Positions 1 to 9,088 are shown, counted from the stretch's first letter. The stretch is DNA of 64,000 bases from Candidatus Chlorobium antarcticum (GCA_030765725.1 JAVCDF010000003.1:1-64000); one strand, 5' to 3'. Notes: generated by a model from the sequence alone, not told the origin. Program-made: numbers and translations.

Positions 1-30
1 AGGGAGAGAGAAAAAAAATGAAACCTGATA

Positions 31-58
31 GAAACACCCCCACGAGCGTGGGGAAGAC
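31..58 (-). CRISPR. Single CRISPR repeat (type I-E style) at the window edge
   Basis: A 28-nt sequence with an internal inverted repeat (CCCCACG..CGTGGGG, positions 42-57). On the minus strand it starts GTCTTCCCCACG and ends GGGGGTGTTTC, which is the usual shape of a type I-E repeat read in the crRNA direction, so the array should be transcribed leftward like the cas genes. Only one copy is inside the window. Positions 1-30 would be the first spacer (cut by the edge) or flanking DNA. The repeat lies 8 bp beyond the cas2 stop codon, leaving no room for a separate leader on that side. Confidence 0.75.
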
Positions 59-66
59 ACTGGATT

Positions 67-390
67 TTACTGGTGTTGACGGGGGGTTGGTGGAGATTCG
101 TTTTGTGGCTTTATCTGTTTTTCAATCACAAGGGGCATGCCTGAAATTTCAGTAAAGTCTCTTTTCGTATCTCCTATCCCATAGATTTCATATCCAGGGG
201 TCGTGTTGTTGCTGCAGAGAATCATCAGTCCGCTTTTTTCAGGACAGTGTTCATGCAGATACGCTACAACTTTTTTGGCTAGGGAGTCTTTTATTCCTGA
301 AACAAAAATGTTCGCTCTGGGTTCAATGAACCAGAGTTTCATTCGCCCGCGTACGGCTGGGGGAAGATCATTAGCAACAACTACAAGCAT
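67..390 (-). CDS. cas2: CRISPR-associated endoribonuclease Cas2, type I-E
   Basis: This 107-aa protein belongs to the Cas2e (CasE-type Cas2) family, the central dimer of the Cas1-Cas2 complex that inserts new spacers. The start MLVVVANDLPP..VRGRMKLW is the typical Cas2e opening, with the N..P and RGR..W positions. The last residues (about 90-107, rich in P, Q and N) extend past the usual fold; in I-E systems the Cas2 tail contacts Cas1. It is the last gene of the cas operon, starts 2 bp after the cas1 stop and ends 8 bp before the CRISPR repeat. Confidence 0.93.
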   Translation of the reverse strand: MLVVVANDLPPAVRGRMKLWFIEPRANIFVSGIKDSLAKKVVAYLHEHCPEKSGLMILCSNNTTPGYEIYGIGDTKRDFTEISGMPLVIEKQIKPQNESPPTPRQHQ

Positions 391-392
391 GG

Positions 393-1271
393 TTATTTCC
401 CGAGGAGTGATTCAATATCAGGCCCAATAGAGCCCAGAAGGTCAATTTCGATAACGCGTTTGCGGAACTCAGAGGCCAGTTTGTGCCGGCCATACTGCCC
501 AGCCATAGTGGCCGTCATGGCAAACGCAAGGTCAATGCATAGTTCGGCTTTATACAGATCAGCAAGGTCATACACGAATGGCAACGGGCTGCCGGAATGG
601 ATGAATCCAATATGAGGAGAGTACCCCATACTGTGTACAGCCGATGAGATAATGCTGTAAAGAGCGGCGTTGGCTGCCGTGAGAATCCTGTTGGTGGTGT
701 CGCTCATCTCAAATTTTCCGGGTACGAACTGTCTGCCTTTCCATCCCACATGATACTCGGCTGCTTTTTGCTCATACAATTGCCGTACGCGCAGTCCTTC
801 CATACCCATCAACTGTTTGAGCGATTTGTTTTTCAATTCCACATCGGGAAACCGGTAAGCAAACATGCGTCGCGCAACATCAAGGGATTTATCGGGGTCA
901 GCCGACATCATCATTTGGTGGCGGAAATTTCGGGTATTGCTGGTCGGAGTTTGACCTGCGGCAAAAAACATCATGCTGTCTTCAGCAACCCAGCAGATAT
1001 TGCAGTTCGCCGCAGCCATAACTTTTATCGCTTCATGGGTGACTGAAGTTCCCGGGCCCAGAAGCACGCAGTTAAGCATGGCTATGGGAAGCCGGACAAC
1101 ATTGCAGTCACAGTCAATCCATTTCACACTGCTGTCGTCTATTTCCAGCCTTCCCCGTTCAAGATAGATGAACGGATACTTGTCCTTTACCTGTGGCAGG
1201 GTGTCCCGTGTAATTCGTATCAGGAGTCTTGCGGGGTTGCCTTTCTGGTTTTGACCGTCATTGGTTGTCAT
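393..1271 (-). CDS. cas1: CRISPR-associated endonuclease Cas1, type I-E
   Basis: This 292-aa protein is the integrase of spacer acquisition. The metal-binding residues of the family are visible: E158 in MEGLRVRQLY, then H225, D235 and D238 in IHSGSPLPFVYDLADLYK. Length and motifs match Cas1e. Its ATG overlaps the cas5e stop in an ATGA arrangement (1268-1271), so translation is probably coupled. All catalytic positions are present, so the adaptation module looks intact. Confidence 0.95.
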   Translation of the reverse strand: MTTNDGQNQKGNPARLLIRITRDTLPQVKDKYPFIYLERGRLEIDDSSVKWIDCDCNVVRLPIAMLNCVLLGPGTSVTHEAIKVMAAANCNICWVAEDSMMFFAAGQTPTSNTRNFRHQMMMSADPDKSLDVARRMFAYRFPDVELKNKSLKQLMGMEGLRVRQLYEQKAAEYHVGWKGRQFVPGKFEMSDTTNRILTAANAALYSIISSAVHSMGYSPHIGFIHSGSPLPFVYDLADLYKAELCIDLAFAMTATMAGQYGRHKLASEFRKRVIEIDLLGSIGPDIESLLGK

Positions 1272-1999
1272 AGCTCATCATCTGTAAGGATTATGGTTAC
1301 CCGTCTTTCCTTATATCGCTTTTGTGCGCCGAACTGAACAGGAACATCGTTCAGCGTCATGGTTTCCCCTTCCGTTTCGCCATCCACAACCCGGAATGCT
1401 TCAATCAGGTTTTTCTCTTCAGCAATGGTCGCCGTAGCAAGGAAAGCATCATTTTCGGATTCGTAACAGCCTCTGAAAATGATGTCGGTAGGAGCACAGC
1501 ACTTTCTGCCGAGAAACAGATCCCAATGAGGCATAATCAATGCTTCAGCAAAAGCCTCAGACTTGGCTGAAGGGATTTCAATAACTGCCGCAAACACGCT
1601 GTCCTGCAGGTAATTACGGTAAGTGATTTTTGTTCCACCTTTTACAGCCCTCTCCCCATTGCCTTTCTTTGGAATCATCAGGTCTTGCCATGGGTCTTTT
1701 TCATCATAAGCACTTCCAACCATATGGAAGTCCCGTAAGAGTGCTTCTGCTGCTCTTTTCTTCTGTGTTCCATCCCATTGCTCTTTTGTTTTTCTGAAAG
1801 CCAGGGCCGTGTGGGAGAGCTGCGCCATTTCAGCAAGCAGTTCGTGTTGCTCCCCACCGGCACCAAGTGCACAGCAAAGCAATCCCAAAATCCCGGATTT
1901 TGTAGGGAAATCAAGGCTGTCCCGCCGGCCGAATCGGGAATCAGCCCCCCACGCCTGCAGGGGGCCTTCAAGCCAGAGCAGAAGATATTTGTTCTTCAT
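1268..1999 (-). CDS. cas5e: Cascade subunit Cas5e (CasD)
   Basis: This 243-aa protein is the Cas5 (CasD) subunit of the type I-E Cascade complex; it caps the 5' handle of the crRNA. The N-terminus has the family features LEGPLQAWG followed by RF..R and FPTKSGILGLLCCALG (about residues 10-47). A glycine-containing segment near the C-terminus (QFGAQKRYKERRVT) is also usual. The gene overlaps both neighbours by 4 bp (cas7e at 1996-1999, cas1 at 1268-1271), as expected for coupled translation in one operon. Confidence 0.92.
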   Translation of the reverse strand: MKNKYLLLWLEGPLQAWGADSRFGRRDSLDFPTKSGILGLLCCALGAGGEQHELLAEMAQLSHTALAFRKTKEQWDGTQKKRAAEALLRDFHMVGSAYDEKDPWQDLMIPKKGNGERAVKGGTKITYRNYLQDSVFAAVIEIPSAKSEAFAEALIMPHWDLFLGRKCCAPTDIIFRGCYESENDAFLATATIAEEKNLIEAFRVVDGETEGETMTLNDVPVQFGAQKRYKERRVTIILTDDEL

Positions 2000-3039
2000 A
2001 GGCCCTCCGCAGCATAGGATTTCAGATTATCGACAAGGCTGTCAATAGAGAAAGATGTATCCTCACCGAAGGTGTACTCGCGTTCCTTTCCAAAAAGCGA
2101 TCCGGCAAGGGCTTCTTTCTTTGCCAGATACTCTTTAAGGGCATCAATGCTTTCCTGAAGGTATCCGCCGTTCTTTGCTCTCACTGCCGTTTCAAACGGC
2201 ACCTGAAGTCGCTGGCCTTTTCGGATGTAGATTTTGGCAAACTCCCACGGTGAAGCGCCCGACTGGGTTGTTTGCCGCGCACTCGGAACGGCTACAAAAA
2301 GAGCCTTAGTGAACGCCTCTATGGCTGTTTCAATACCCTCACCCTCAAGCGACTCATACAGCTGTCCCAGGTCAAGGCTAATGTAACGGTAATAGGTGGC
2401 AGAGTTGAACTCAAGGCTCCCCATATGTGCTGAACCGGGTTCTTCAGCCAAATCGTCCAGCGCGGTAAAGAACTCAACTTCATTGCTCACCTTGTGTGTT
2501 GACAGGGCATGCGAAAACGAAGCGGCAGCTTCAACATTCAGTTCACTGGCCTGTGCAACCATTCTGCCGAAAAGGGCAATATCAAGACCGTCGAGCGCAG
2601 GGTTTAATGTTTTCTTCGCGATTTTGTGCAGTTCCTTTTCGCTCAGATCTTTTGCCTTGAACTCTTGTGTTTCAGCATAATCAGCAAATGCAGCCGCTTC
2701 ATTGGAGCTGAAAAAGAAAAGAGTGTCCTTGCTGAATGCGGCCGCAATTGCTGTTCCGCAAGCTTTGGCATCTTCCTCTGTAGCACCTTTCGCCATACAT
2801 GCATTGGAAATAAGTGAATCCATTTTTTTCGTGCGGATGCCAAGTTTGATGCCGAAATCCTGCATGGCAAGGCGCACCTGGCGTTTCCAGCATTGTGAAC
2901 TGACTCTGGCGCGATTTGTTCCGCCAACCATTGCGCTTTTGGGTGCCCCAACATCGTCCCGGTTCAGGCATGTTACCGGGAATGACTGGAGAATGTGGTA
3001 TTCAATTCTTGTGCTCTTGAAAGGGTTCTGAGTGCTCAT
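1996..3039 (-). CDS. cas7e: Cascade backbone subunit Cas7e (CasC/Cse4)
   Basis: This 347-aa protein is the Cas7 backbone that polymerises along the crRNA. The signature stretch LNRDDVGAPKSAMVGG followed by NRARVSSQCWKR (about residues 21-53) is typical of the Cse4/CasC family, as is the later PSARQTTQSG...SPWEFA region. Only 12 bp separate its start from the cas6e stop. In the Escherichia coli arrangement cas7 directly follows cse2; here cas6e lies between them. Confidence 0.94.
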   Translation of the reverse strand: MSTQNPFKSTRIEYHILQSFPVTCLNRDDVGAPKSAMVGGTNRARVSSQCWKRQVRLAMQDFGIKLGIRTKKMDSLISNACMAKGATEEDAKACGTAIAAAFSKDTLFFFSSNEAAAFADYAETQEFKAKDLSEKELHKIAKKTLNPALDGLDIALFGRMVAQASELNVEAAASFSHALSTHKVSNEVEFFTALDDLAEEPGSAHMGSLEFNSATYYRYISLDLGQLYESLEGEGIETAIEAFTKALFVAVPSARQTTQSGASPWEFAKIYIRKGQRLQVPFETAVRAKNGGYLQESIDALKEYLAKKEALAGSLFGKEREYTFGEDTSFSIDSLVDNLKSYAAEGL

Positions 3040-3051
3040 TGTAGTAGTTGA

Positions 3052-3678
3052 TTAGTTGTTGGTTGAAACGATTATCGGAGCAATCTGCAGCATGCCGAAG
3101 CCGAACGCCCGGCCCCGCCCAATGCCCTGTTGAAAGCTTTTTCTGAAAAGAGATCGGTCCTGAACACTGAGTACTCCAGTAATCAGTGCGCGGCCCTGAA
3201 TGACCTTGTTGTCCTTCTTGGTGAACTGCTTCGTCTGCATCACGCGCACTTCCAGAGATTCGGGATGAATCTTGAACCCCCAGGAGGATGGTGCTTTGGT
3301 AATGAACCACGGTTCAATATCCGCGCGGTTGCGGAGAGCAACCAGTTTCCGGGAAGCATTGTCCCGCCGGGTGGGATTAACCAGTACCTCAAACTGGTAA
3401 TGGTCATGCTCCAGAAAAGCATCCCCAACCGCTTTGGATTCCAGAGTTCCGAATTCCGGAGTTCTGGGCTCTCGGTCTGAAAGGATGAGAATTACCCTGT
3501 TGTTGATGTCACCGCCTTTATCTGCAAACAGGAATCCGCTTGGAACGCTGGCATGTTTTTCCTCGTCGGATCGAATGTCCTCAAAAAGGCTGTACACAAC
3601 TCTGTGCAAAGAATAGTCATCCGTAACCCGTAGCGACTGTATGTCACGGCGGTTCAGTTTCAGTATGCTTGCAATCAT
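3052..3678 (-). CDS. cas6e: crRNA-processing endoribonuclease Cas6e (CasE/Cse3)
   Basis: This 208-aa protein cuts the CRISPR transcript at each repeat hairpin and stays bound to the crRNA 3' end. It has H25-R26 in DDYSLHRVVYSLF, where the family has its catalytic histidine, and the C-terminal glycine-rich loop GIGRGRAFGFGMLQIAP. Its ATG overlaps the cse2 stop (3675-3678). The position between cse2 and cas7e differs from the commonest I-E order, in which cas6e follows cas5e. Confidence 0.93.
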   Translation of the reverse strand: MIASILKLNRRDIQSLRVTDDYSLHRVVYSLFEDIRSDEEKHASVPSGFLFADKGGDINNRVILILSDREPRTPEFGTLESKAVGDAFLEHDHYQFEVLVNPTRRDNASRKLVALRNRADIEPWFITKAPSSWGFKIHPESLEVRVMQTKQFTKKDNKVIQGRALITGVLSVQDRSLFRKSFQQGIGRGRAFGFGMLQIAPIIVSTNN

Positions 3679-4205
3679 GCGGCGGCCTCCTCTTCAGCTT
3701 TGGCTTTCTGGTTGTAAAAATCCATAGCCCATTGGGTTTTTACCGTCTGACTGTCAAGGTTGAACCTAAGGAGTTGGTTAAGCAGTCGCGCATAATCCAG
3801 CGACACATTACCTTTTGCGCCAATAAGGCTGAAGAGCGGTCGGAGAATACGGCATGCCTCTTCAGATGATTGGCAGGCAAGCAGTCGCCGAAGGCGTGCT
3901 TTTGCCTGATCGCTCTGATTGCCATCTTCATAGCAACGAGCAATACCGGCTCCAATGCCTATGCGCCCGTTATGTTCCGGCTTTGCCCTTGCAATTGCTG
4001 CAGCTATAGCTGCATAGGGAATCCGCTGCCATGGTTTCTCCAGGTCTATATTGAATGCAGCGAGAAACTCCCAGCTCTGGTACTCGGTTGCAGGGTTGTC
4101 GGCACGCTTCAGTGCCGCAGCTGTGCCATTGTCCTTGCATTTCTCAACAATAAACTGCACAAACGCGTCTGACTTCCCTGTTTTGGGTTTCATTTCTGTG
4201 CTCAT
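3675..4205 (-). CDS. cse2: Cascade small subunit Cse2 (CasB)
   Basis: This 176-aa protein, mostly alpha-helical by composition, matches the size and position of Cse2/CasB. Two copies of that subunit line the belly of Cascade and bind the displaced DNA strand. Recognisable family features are WEFLAAFNIDLEKPWQRIPY (about residues 46-65), the RLRRLLAC segment and the C-terminal DYARLLNQLLRFN segment. It sits 13 bp downstream of cse1 and overlaps cas6e by 4 bp. Confidence 0.88.
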   Translation of the reverse strand: MSTEMKPKTGKSDAFVQFIVEKCKDNGTAAALKRADNPATEYQSWEFLAAFNIDLEKPWQRIPYAAIAAAIARAKPEHNGRIGIGAGIARCYEDGNQSDQAKARLRRLLACQSSEEACRILRPLFSLIGAKGNVSLDYARLLNQLLRFNLDSQTVKTQWAMDFYNQKAKAEEEAAA

Positions 4206-4218
4206 GGGTATGCTATGG

Positions 4219-5778
4219 TTAAGGGTTGAGATACTTTATAAAGTTCGGGCGGTTTTTTGCCCAGGCATCCAGCTGCCGGGCAGTGTCTTTCTGGCAGTAA
4301 TGCTCAAAGGCGTGCATTGCATCTTGCGCAATGGATTTTCTGACTGTAGGAAGTGATGTGGGCTTGTCGCACGCATTGAGCAGCGGCTGAAACTTTTTTT
4401 CACAAGCCTGCCAGAACAATGAAGATGCCTGGCCGGCAAATGCACTATCCTCAATATTCATTGTTTTGAAATAGCCTCTTGTTGCGGTATACACGGTTTT
4501 CGATAAATGTTCAAGGGCATCCATTTCAACTTTCAGAAGTCCGTACCATTGTTCTCCAATCACAGCAGTATCAAATTGAACGAATGATTCTATGAAGTCA
4601 TTGTTCTGCTTTATAGACTGGTCTCCAGCATTTGCCGTCACTGCCAGTCCTCCTGACCAGATGCCAATGCGTTCATACCGCTGTCGCGCAGGAGGTATTC
4701 CGTAGCGCAGGAACTGGCAATCATACCCTCCCGTAATTCCCGCATCCATAAATGACAGCATGGCAGACAGCTCCCTCCATGGTCTCTTGTTGGGATCAGC
4801 CCAGATGAGTTTGACCTTTCCATCCAACATCCTGATTGCCATTCCCGGCTCGCGCCATCCATCTTTGTGGCTTTTGTACTGAATACCCTCACCATAAAAA
4901 ACCCCATTCTCCTTCAGTAGCACAAATCTTGAAAGGGAGAGCAAGGTTGCCATATATGAGCTTTTAAGATCCCTCGCAACAGGGCAGTCTTCACCTTTTG
5001 GCATCTGTTCCCATGGCGCAGTGCCAAGGCCAGAGGTCCAGTAACTGTTCTCTTGGATGTGCTCAAGGCTCAGAAGATTGAGTATTAATGAGTCGGCTAA
5101 AGTCGGACCGACCAAATGCGAGTGCAGGTAACCCACATAATTACCCAAACTCGGAGCAGGCTTAGCTGATACAGATTTTCCCGTGAATCCATCAGTAAGC
5201 GGGTCGAGATTCTTTTCGATTCTTTTTCCAGATAAAGCAAAGTTCATCAGTGTTACCAGATAAAGAGCTTTCTCGGAATCGTCAAGTTGCCGGGGGATCT
5301 GTTGCTGGCTGAGGATGGTATTGTTCTCTGCTGGCATGTCAGGGTAGTAGCCCAAGCCGATAGGGCGGGGCCTTGCATTTTCTTCGGCTTTGAGTTTTGC
5401 TGATTTCGAAGTGGCCGATTTCAGTTCCGTAGCCAATCGCCGTTTAATCAAGCCCTCAATGGCAGGCATCTGCAGGAACGGCGTCTCGCCATACAGCCAG
5501 AACCGTTCTCTCCACTTTTCAATGTAGTCTAGGCAGTTTTTTCGGAAATCATCAACTGTAAGAGCATCCAGCGCGGCATTATCCTCTGGAGTATATGCCG
5601 ACTGGGCTATTGCAAGCAGGAGTTTCGTGATGGCAAGCTTTTGTATGGGGTTGCCGCCGAGCTCCCTGATTGCAGGGTCAGCAAACGCCTGTCGAAGGCT
5701 GATTTTCCCTTTGCCTGCAGCAGGAATCCAAAGTTCGTCGACCAGATTGAACCGGTTTTCAAGCGAATTGATCGTCAT
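4219..5778 (-). CDS. cse1: Cascade large subunit Cse1 (CasA/Cas8e)
   Basis: This 519-aa protein is the large subunit of Cascade; it reads the PAM and recruits Cas3. The opening FNLVDELWIP is characteristic, as are the internal EKWRERFWLYGETPFLQ (about residues 86-102) and the later SHLVGPTLADSLILNLL and WRELSAML segments. Length is close to E. coli CasA (about 500 aa). The gene starts 10 bp after the cas3 stop, so all eight cas genes probably share one transcript. Confidence 0.93.
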   Translation of the reverse strand: MTINSLENRFNLVDELWIPAAGKGKISLRQAFADPAIRELGGNPIQKLAITKLLLAIAQSAYTPEDNAALDALTVDDFRKNCLDYIEKWRERFWLYGETPFLQMPAIEGLIKRRLATELKSATSKSAKLKAEENARPRPIGLGYYPDMPAENNTILSQQQIPRQLDDSEKALYLVTLMNFALSGKRIEKNLDPLTDGFTGKSVSAKPAPSLGNYVGYLHSHLVGPTLADSLILNLLSLEHIQENSYWTSGLGTAPWEQMPKGEDCPVARDLKSSYMATLLSLSRFVLLKENGVFYGEGIQYKSHKDGWREPGMAIRMLDGKVKLIWADPNKRPWRELSAMLSFMDAGITGGYDCQFLRYGIPPARQRYERIGIWSGGLAVTANAGDQSIKQNNDFIESFVQFDTAVIGEQWYGLLKVEMDALEHLSKTVYTATRGYFKTMNIEDSAFAGQASSLFWQACEKKFQPLLNACDKPTSLPTVRKSIAQDAMHAFEHYCQKDTARQLDAWAKNRPNFIKYLNP

Positions 5779-5788
5779 GGTTCGTCAT

Positions 5789-8368
5789 TTATATTTTAAT
5801 GGACCGGTACCCGATCCTGTCGTTGTAAGTCAGCCGGTAGCGCCCTGAAGCATCTCGCCCATCAAGTTCTTTTATGGAGCCGTCATCCCCCACAAGCGCA
5901 ATGCGTAACAAGCTTTCCTCGTTTTGGTCACCGAGATAGCAGTATCCGGAAAGCCAGTTCAGGGTATTGCGGTTAAGAGCTGGTGGCGCCATGTATGGTG
6001 CGGTGTGTAGTGTCTGTTGGGCAATGGTTGCCGCCAATTCGCGCTGCACCCTTTTTGCACCAGAAGGAACTGCCCCGGGAAGAAAAACAGTGCGATTGTC
6101 GAGGAGGGTCAGCAAAGTCCCTTTCTTGGCCTTGTCATGGTGGATGGAGCGCAGCAGAAGAATCTCAATGTTTTCTTCTTCACTGTATCGGGTCCGTGCC
6201 CGGTCATCCGAGGCAGTCTGTATGCCCTTGGCTACACCCTGCAAGGCAAGTAATTCCAGAATACCGCGTTTTTGCTCAAGCACCGCTTTATGTCGTTGTA
6301 GTTCGGGGGGGTCTTTGCGTTCCCTGTAGGTTTCTTCAATCAAGGGGCGAATATCATCAGGAAGGCTGACCCCTTCAATTTCCGCCCATACCTCAAGGGT
6401 TCTCAGCAAAACATAAGGGCTGTAAATCTTTGCCGTCGAGCCGAAAGTTGATTCAGGATTTTTCAGTGCCCTTTTATAATCCGCACTCAGCACCCATGTT
6501 TCACATGCGGCGCCTTCAGGGCGTGGAGTCGCTTCATGTCGCCATAACCTGCCAATACGCTGTAGCAGCATGTCAGAAGGGCAGATGCGCGTGACAAGAA
6601 AATCCGCATCAATGTCCAGCGACTGCTCAAGCACCTGCGTTCCCACAAGAATACGCCCCGAGAGTTGTCGCACGGCGGCATTATTCTTCCCATACCGTGA
6701 GACCCAATAATCTTCAATTCGTTGGCGGTCAGCATGAACAAAACGGGAATGGAGCAGACCGCACTCAATATCCATTCCTTCTGTTCTTGCTGCAAGAATG
6801 CTGAACGCCTCCTGCGCCTCACCAACAGTGTTTTCAATCCAGAGAACCTGCTGGCCATTTTCGGCTCTTATGAGAGCCTCCTCAATTGCTTCGGTCCGGT
6901 CTTCCGTCTGGTAGATCTTTACGGTTGCTGTTGTTCCTACTGAAGCGGTTCGTTCAGTGATATGATCATCGCCATTATGATGGGCAGTAATGAGCGGATA
7001 AGCATCTTCAGCGCGCGCACCCGAACCAATGAACCGGCCTCTCCTTTCATTGGTCAGCGTAGCACTCAAAATGATTACCGTGCAATGAAGGCTTCTCAGC
7101 AGCGCCACAAGTTTATCAAGGATGGTCCCGGTATATGAATCATAAGTATGAACTTCATCAAGGATTACCACTTTCCCCGCAAGCCCGTAGGCCCGCACAA
7201 ACCCATGCTTCACATTCATGGCCGCCATCAGAGCCTGATCAACTGTTCCTACGGCGAAGGGTGCAAGAATTCCCCGTTTGCCGGTACTGAACCAACTTTT
7301 GCCGGGGCCGCCCTCGGCACCGATGTCATAATCCAATAGCCACGATTTACTGTGCAGAAGAAGTGATTGTCGGTGCGGACTCTCTGGAGCAAGAATCCTG
7401 TCAATAAACGCATTAACCCGCTCATGGATTTTGTTGGAGGTGAGCTGGGTAGGAAGGCCGAAATATATGCCAGTGGCATTCCCTGAAACCATCATGGAAT
7501 ACGCCGCATACAGGGCAGCTTCAGTTTTCCCTATACCCATAGGGGCTTCTAGTATGTAAGTGCCAGGAGAGGAAACCTGCTCTATCAGAAGCTGCTGAGT
7601 GCTACGGGTATCAAACCCGAAAACTTCCTTGAAGCTGAGGCCAGCTTGCAGTTGCGGCTGAACAAAACCTGCAGCCTCAACCGCATCGGGCAGTAGCGTA
7701 CGCCAATTCAATGCAGGATCATCAAACATTCCTCCTGACCCAATCCAGTCAGCCACACAGGTTAATCCCGAAATTGTCAACGCTTGCAGCTGGGTTACAG
7801 CAGGAAACTCCAGCTGTAATTCACTCTTGATGTGATCAACCAGTTCAGCCCGTCTCTGTTGCCACATTGGTCCGCCAAAAATTTTATCATTGGCCATTTG
7901 GCCAGCTATGGATGGAGGGAACCCATGGTGTCGGCCAAGAATTTCCGGGATAAACTTACCAGAATCCAGCGCCTGCATAGAGACCATACTTGTCCCCGCA
8001 TGTCCACCCCAACCTCTTTCCAGAGACGGTTCCGCTTCCGCAAGGCCAGAAAGGGAATTCGGAACATACCCGTCAATCCCACGATGGATTTTCTCCTGAA
8101 AAGTCGGGCTGACCTTACCGATATCATGGGTAGCTGCAATCAATGAAGAGCCTGAAGGGAATAATGAATCCCTCAGTAAAGGAGACATCCTTTCAATCAG
8201 CATTCGCGCAACTTCACCCACAATGCAGCAATGGTCGAAAACAGTTCGGCCTCCAGCTCTTGTCAGGTTATCAGCGAACCGGGTTTTTGCTAAACACGCC
8301 TCAAGGGGCAAAGCAACCGGCTCAGCCAGGTCATCAGCGCAGCGTATTCTTGCCTTGGGAGATCGCAT
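5789..8368 (-). CDS. cas3: CRISPR-associated helicase-nuclease Cas3 (HD domain plus SF2 helicase)
   Basis: This 859-aa effector nuclease degrades DNA bound by Cascade. An HD domain comes first (H46, H81-D82, K85, with further histidines at H123 and H147-H148). A superfamily 2 helicase follows, with Walker A GIGKT near 278-282, DEVH at 404-407, motif III LSATL and motif VI QRIGRLWRH. The gap between motifs V and VI reads LEQSLDIDADFLVTRICP, typical of Cas3. All catalytic positions are present, so interference should be functional. It is the first gene of the operon. Confidence 0.95.
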   Translation of the reverse strand: MRSPKARIRCADDLAEPVALPLEACLAKTRFADNLTRAGGRTVFDHCCIVGEVARMLIERMSPLLRDSLFPSGSSLIAATHDIGKVSPTFQEKIHRGIDGYVPNSLSGLAEAEPSLERGWGGHAGTSMVSMQALDSGKFIPEILGRHHGFPPSIAGQMANDKIFGGPMWQQRRAELVDHIKSELQLEFPAVTQLQALTISGLTCVADWIGSGGMFDDPALNWRTLLPDAVEAAGFVQPQLQAGLSFKEVFGFDTRSTQQLLIEQVSSPGTYILEAPMGIGKTEAALYAAYSMMVSGNATGIYFGLPTQLTSNKIHERVNAFIDRILAPESPHRQSLLLHSKSWLLDYDIGAEGGPGKSWFSTGKRGILAPFAVGTVDQALMAAMNVKHGFVRAYGLAGKVVILDEVHTYDSYTGTILDKLVALLRSLHCTVIILSATLTNERRGRFIGSGARAEDAYPLITAHHNGDDHITERTASVGTTATVKIYQTEDRTEAIEEALIRAENGQQVLWIENTVGEAQEAFSILAARTEGMDIECGLLHSRFVHADRQRIEDYWVSRYGKNNAAVRQLSGRILVGTQVLEQSLDIDADFLVTRICPSDMLLQRIGRLWRHEATPRPEGAACETWVLSADYKRALKNPESTFGSTAKIYSPYVLLRTLEVWAEIEGVSLPDDIRPLIEETYRERKDPPELQRHKAVLEQKRGILELLALQGVAKGIQTASDDRARTRYSEEENIEILLLRSIHHDKAKKGTLLTLLDNRTVFLPGAVPSGAKRVQRELAATIAQQTLHTAPYMAPPALNRNTLNWLSGYCYLGDQNEESLLRIALVGDDGSIKELDGRDASGRYRLTYNDRIGYRSIKI

Positions 8369-8653
8369 ATTCTATTGGGCGAAGTGAGCAAATAACCTCT
8401 ATCGGCGAAACTTTGCCCGCCAGACAGTTTTGTTCCATCAGCCACCGCAAATCAAAGTCACGGGGGAACATCAGATAGTTACAGATTTGATACGGCAATA
8501 AAAAATATTCTGCGTGTTTCGGTCGTTTTTATGAGTCGGTATTGCCAATAAGATAATTGGGGCAGTAGGACAATGGCCGTCATAGGCTCGTTTTTTTCTT
8601 GATTGAATCTTTTTTTTGACTTGCGACCTGATTGCTGCGGAATGGTTTTGCTC
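8369..8653. other. Intergenic region between divergent cas3 and arsR
   Basis: This is the upstream part of a 348-bp non-coding stretch between the cas operon (leftward) and arsR (rightward). It is AT-rich in its second half, with T-runs near 8601-8622, and must hold the cas operon promoter on the minus strand. I could not pick out a convincing -35/-10 pair for that promoter. A possible 65-aa frame on the minus strand (8479-8676) has no family resemblance and no clear ribosome site, and is not called. Confidence 0.5.
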
Positions 8654-8695
8654 TTGTTTGTGTTATGTATTAACATATGATCATAAGATCATATG
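8654..8695 (+). promoter_or_regulatory. arsR promoter with overlapping palindromic operator
   Basis: A -35 TTGTTT (8654-8659) is followed after exactly 17 bp by a -10 TATGAT (8677-8682). The -10 sits inside a perfect 9-bp inverted repeat, CATATGATC (8674-8682) and GATCATATG (8687-8695), separated by ATAA. ArsR/SmtB dimers bind such imperfect or perfect dyads over the -10 and leave when metal binds, so this should be the operator for the regulator that starts at 8717. Binding itself is inferred. Confidence 0.75.
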
Positions 8696-8716
8696 AATGT
8701 GGATAGATAAAAACCA

Positions 8717-9088
8717 ATGACTGAAAACCGTTCTGATATATGCCTTGGGCAGTGCTTTCACCCTGAAATTGTTGAGCGGGTGAGTGGCTCTATGGCATCA
8801 GAGGAGGATCTGTTGGCTGTGGCTGAGCTTTTCAAGGCGCTTGGTGATGGGACGAGAATGTCAATTCTTGGTGCTCTGCTCCGTTCGGAGCTGTGTGTGT
8901 GTGACTTGACATTGATACTCAAGATGAATCAATCTGCAGTGTCGCAACAGCTTCGTGTGCTGCGGGGGGCGAAGATAGTCAAGTCCAGAAAGGAGGGGAA
9001 GAATGTGTACTACTCGCTTGACGATCGGCATATTTCCATGCTGATGGAAACAGGGTTTGAGCATGTGAGGGAAGAGCGGAAGCCGTAA
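8717..9088 (+). CDS. ArsR/SmtB-family metal-responsive repressor
   Basis: This 123-aa winged-helix repressor has ELFKALGDGTRMSIL at the start of the DNA-binding domain (about residues 37-51), the metal-site motif ELCVCDL (C60, C62) at the end of helix 3, and the recognition helix NQSAVSQQLRVLRGAK. Two more cysteines at C9 and C13 near the N-terminus could complete a thiolate site, as in CadC/ArsR. The gene lies 21 bp after a palindromic operator and 34 bp before a cysteine-rich permease it probably controls. The sequence does not say whether the inducer is arsenite, cadmium, zinc or copper. Confidence 0.9.
   Translation: MTENRSDICLGQCFHPEIVERVSGSMASEEDLLAVAELFKALGDGTRMSILGALLRSELCVCDLTLILKMNQSAVSQQLRVLRGAKIVKSRKEGKNVYYSLDDRHISMLMETGFEHVREERKP

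Noticed and set aside
8479-8676. 65-codon frame between cas3 and arsR on the minus strand
   Set aside because: No ribosome site, no family resemblance, and it overlaps the arsR promoter; more likely non-coding control DNA.
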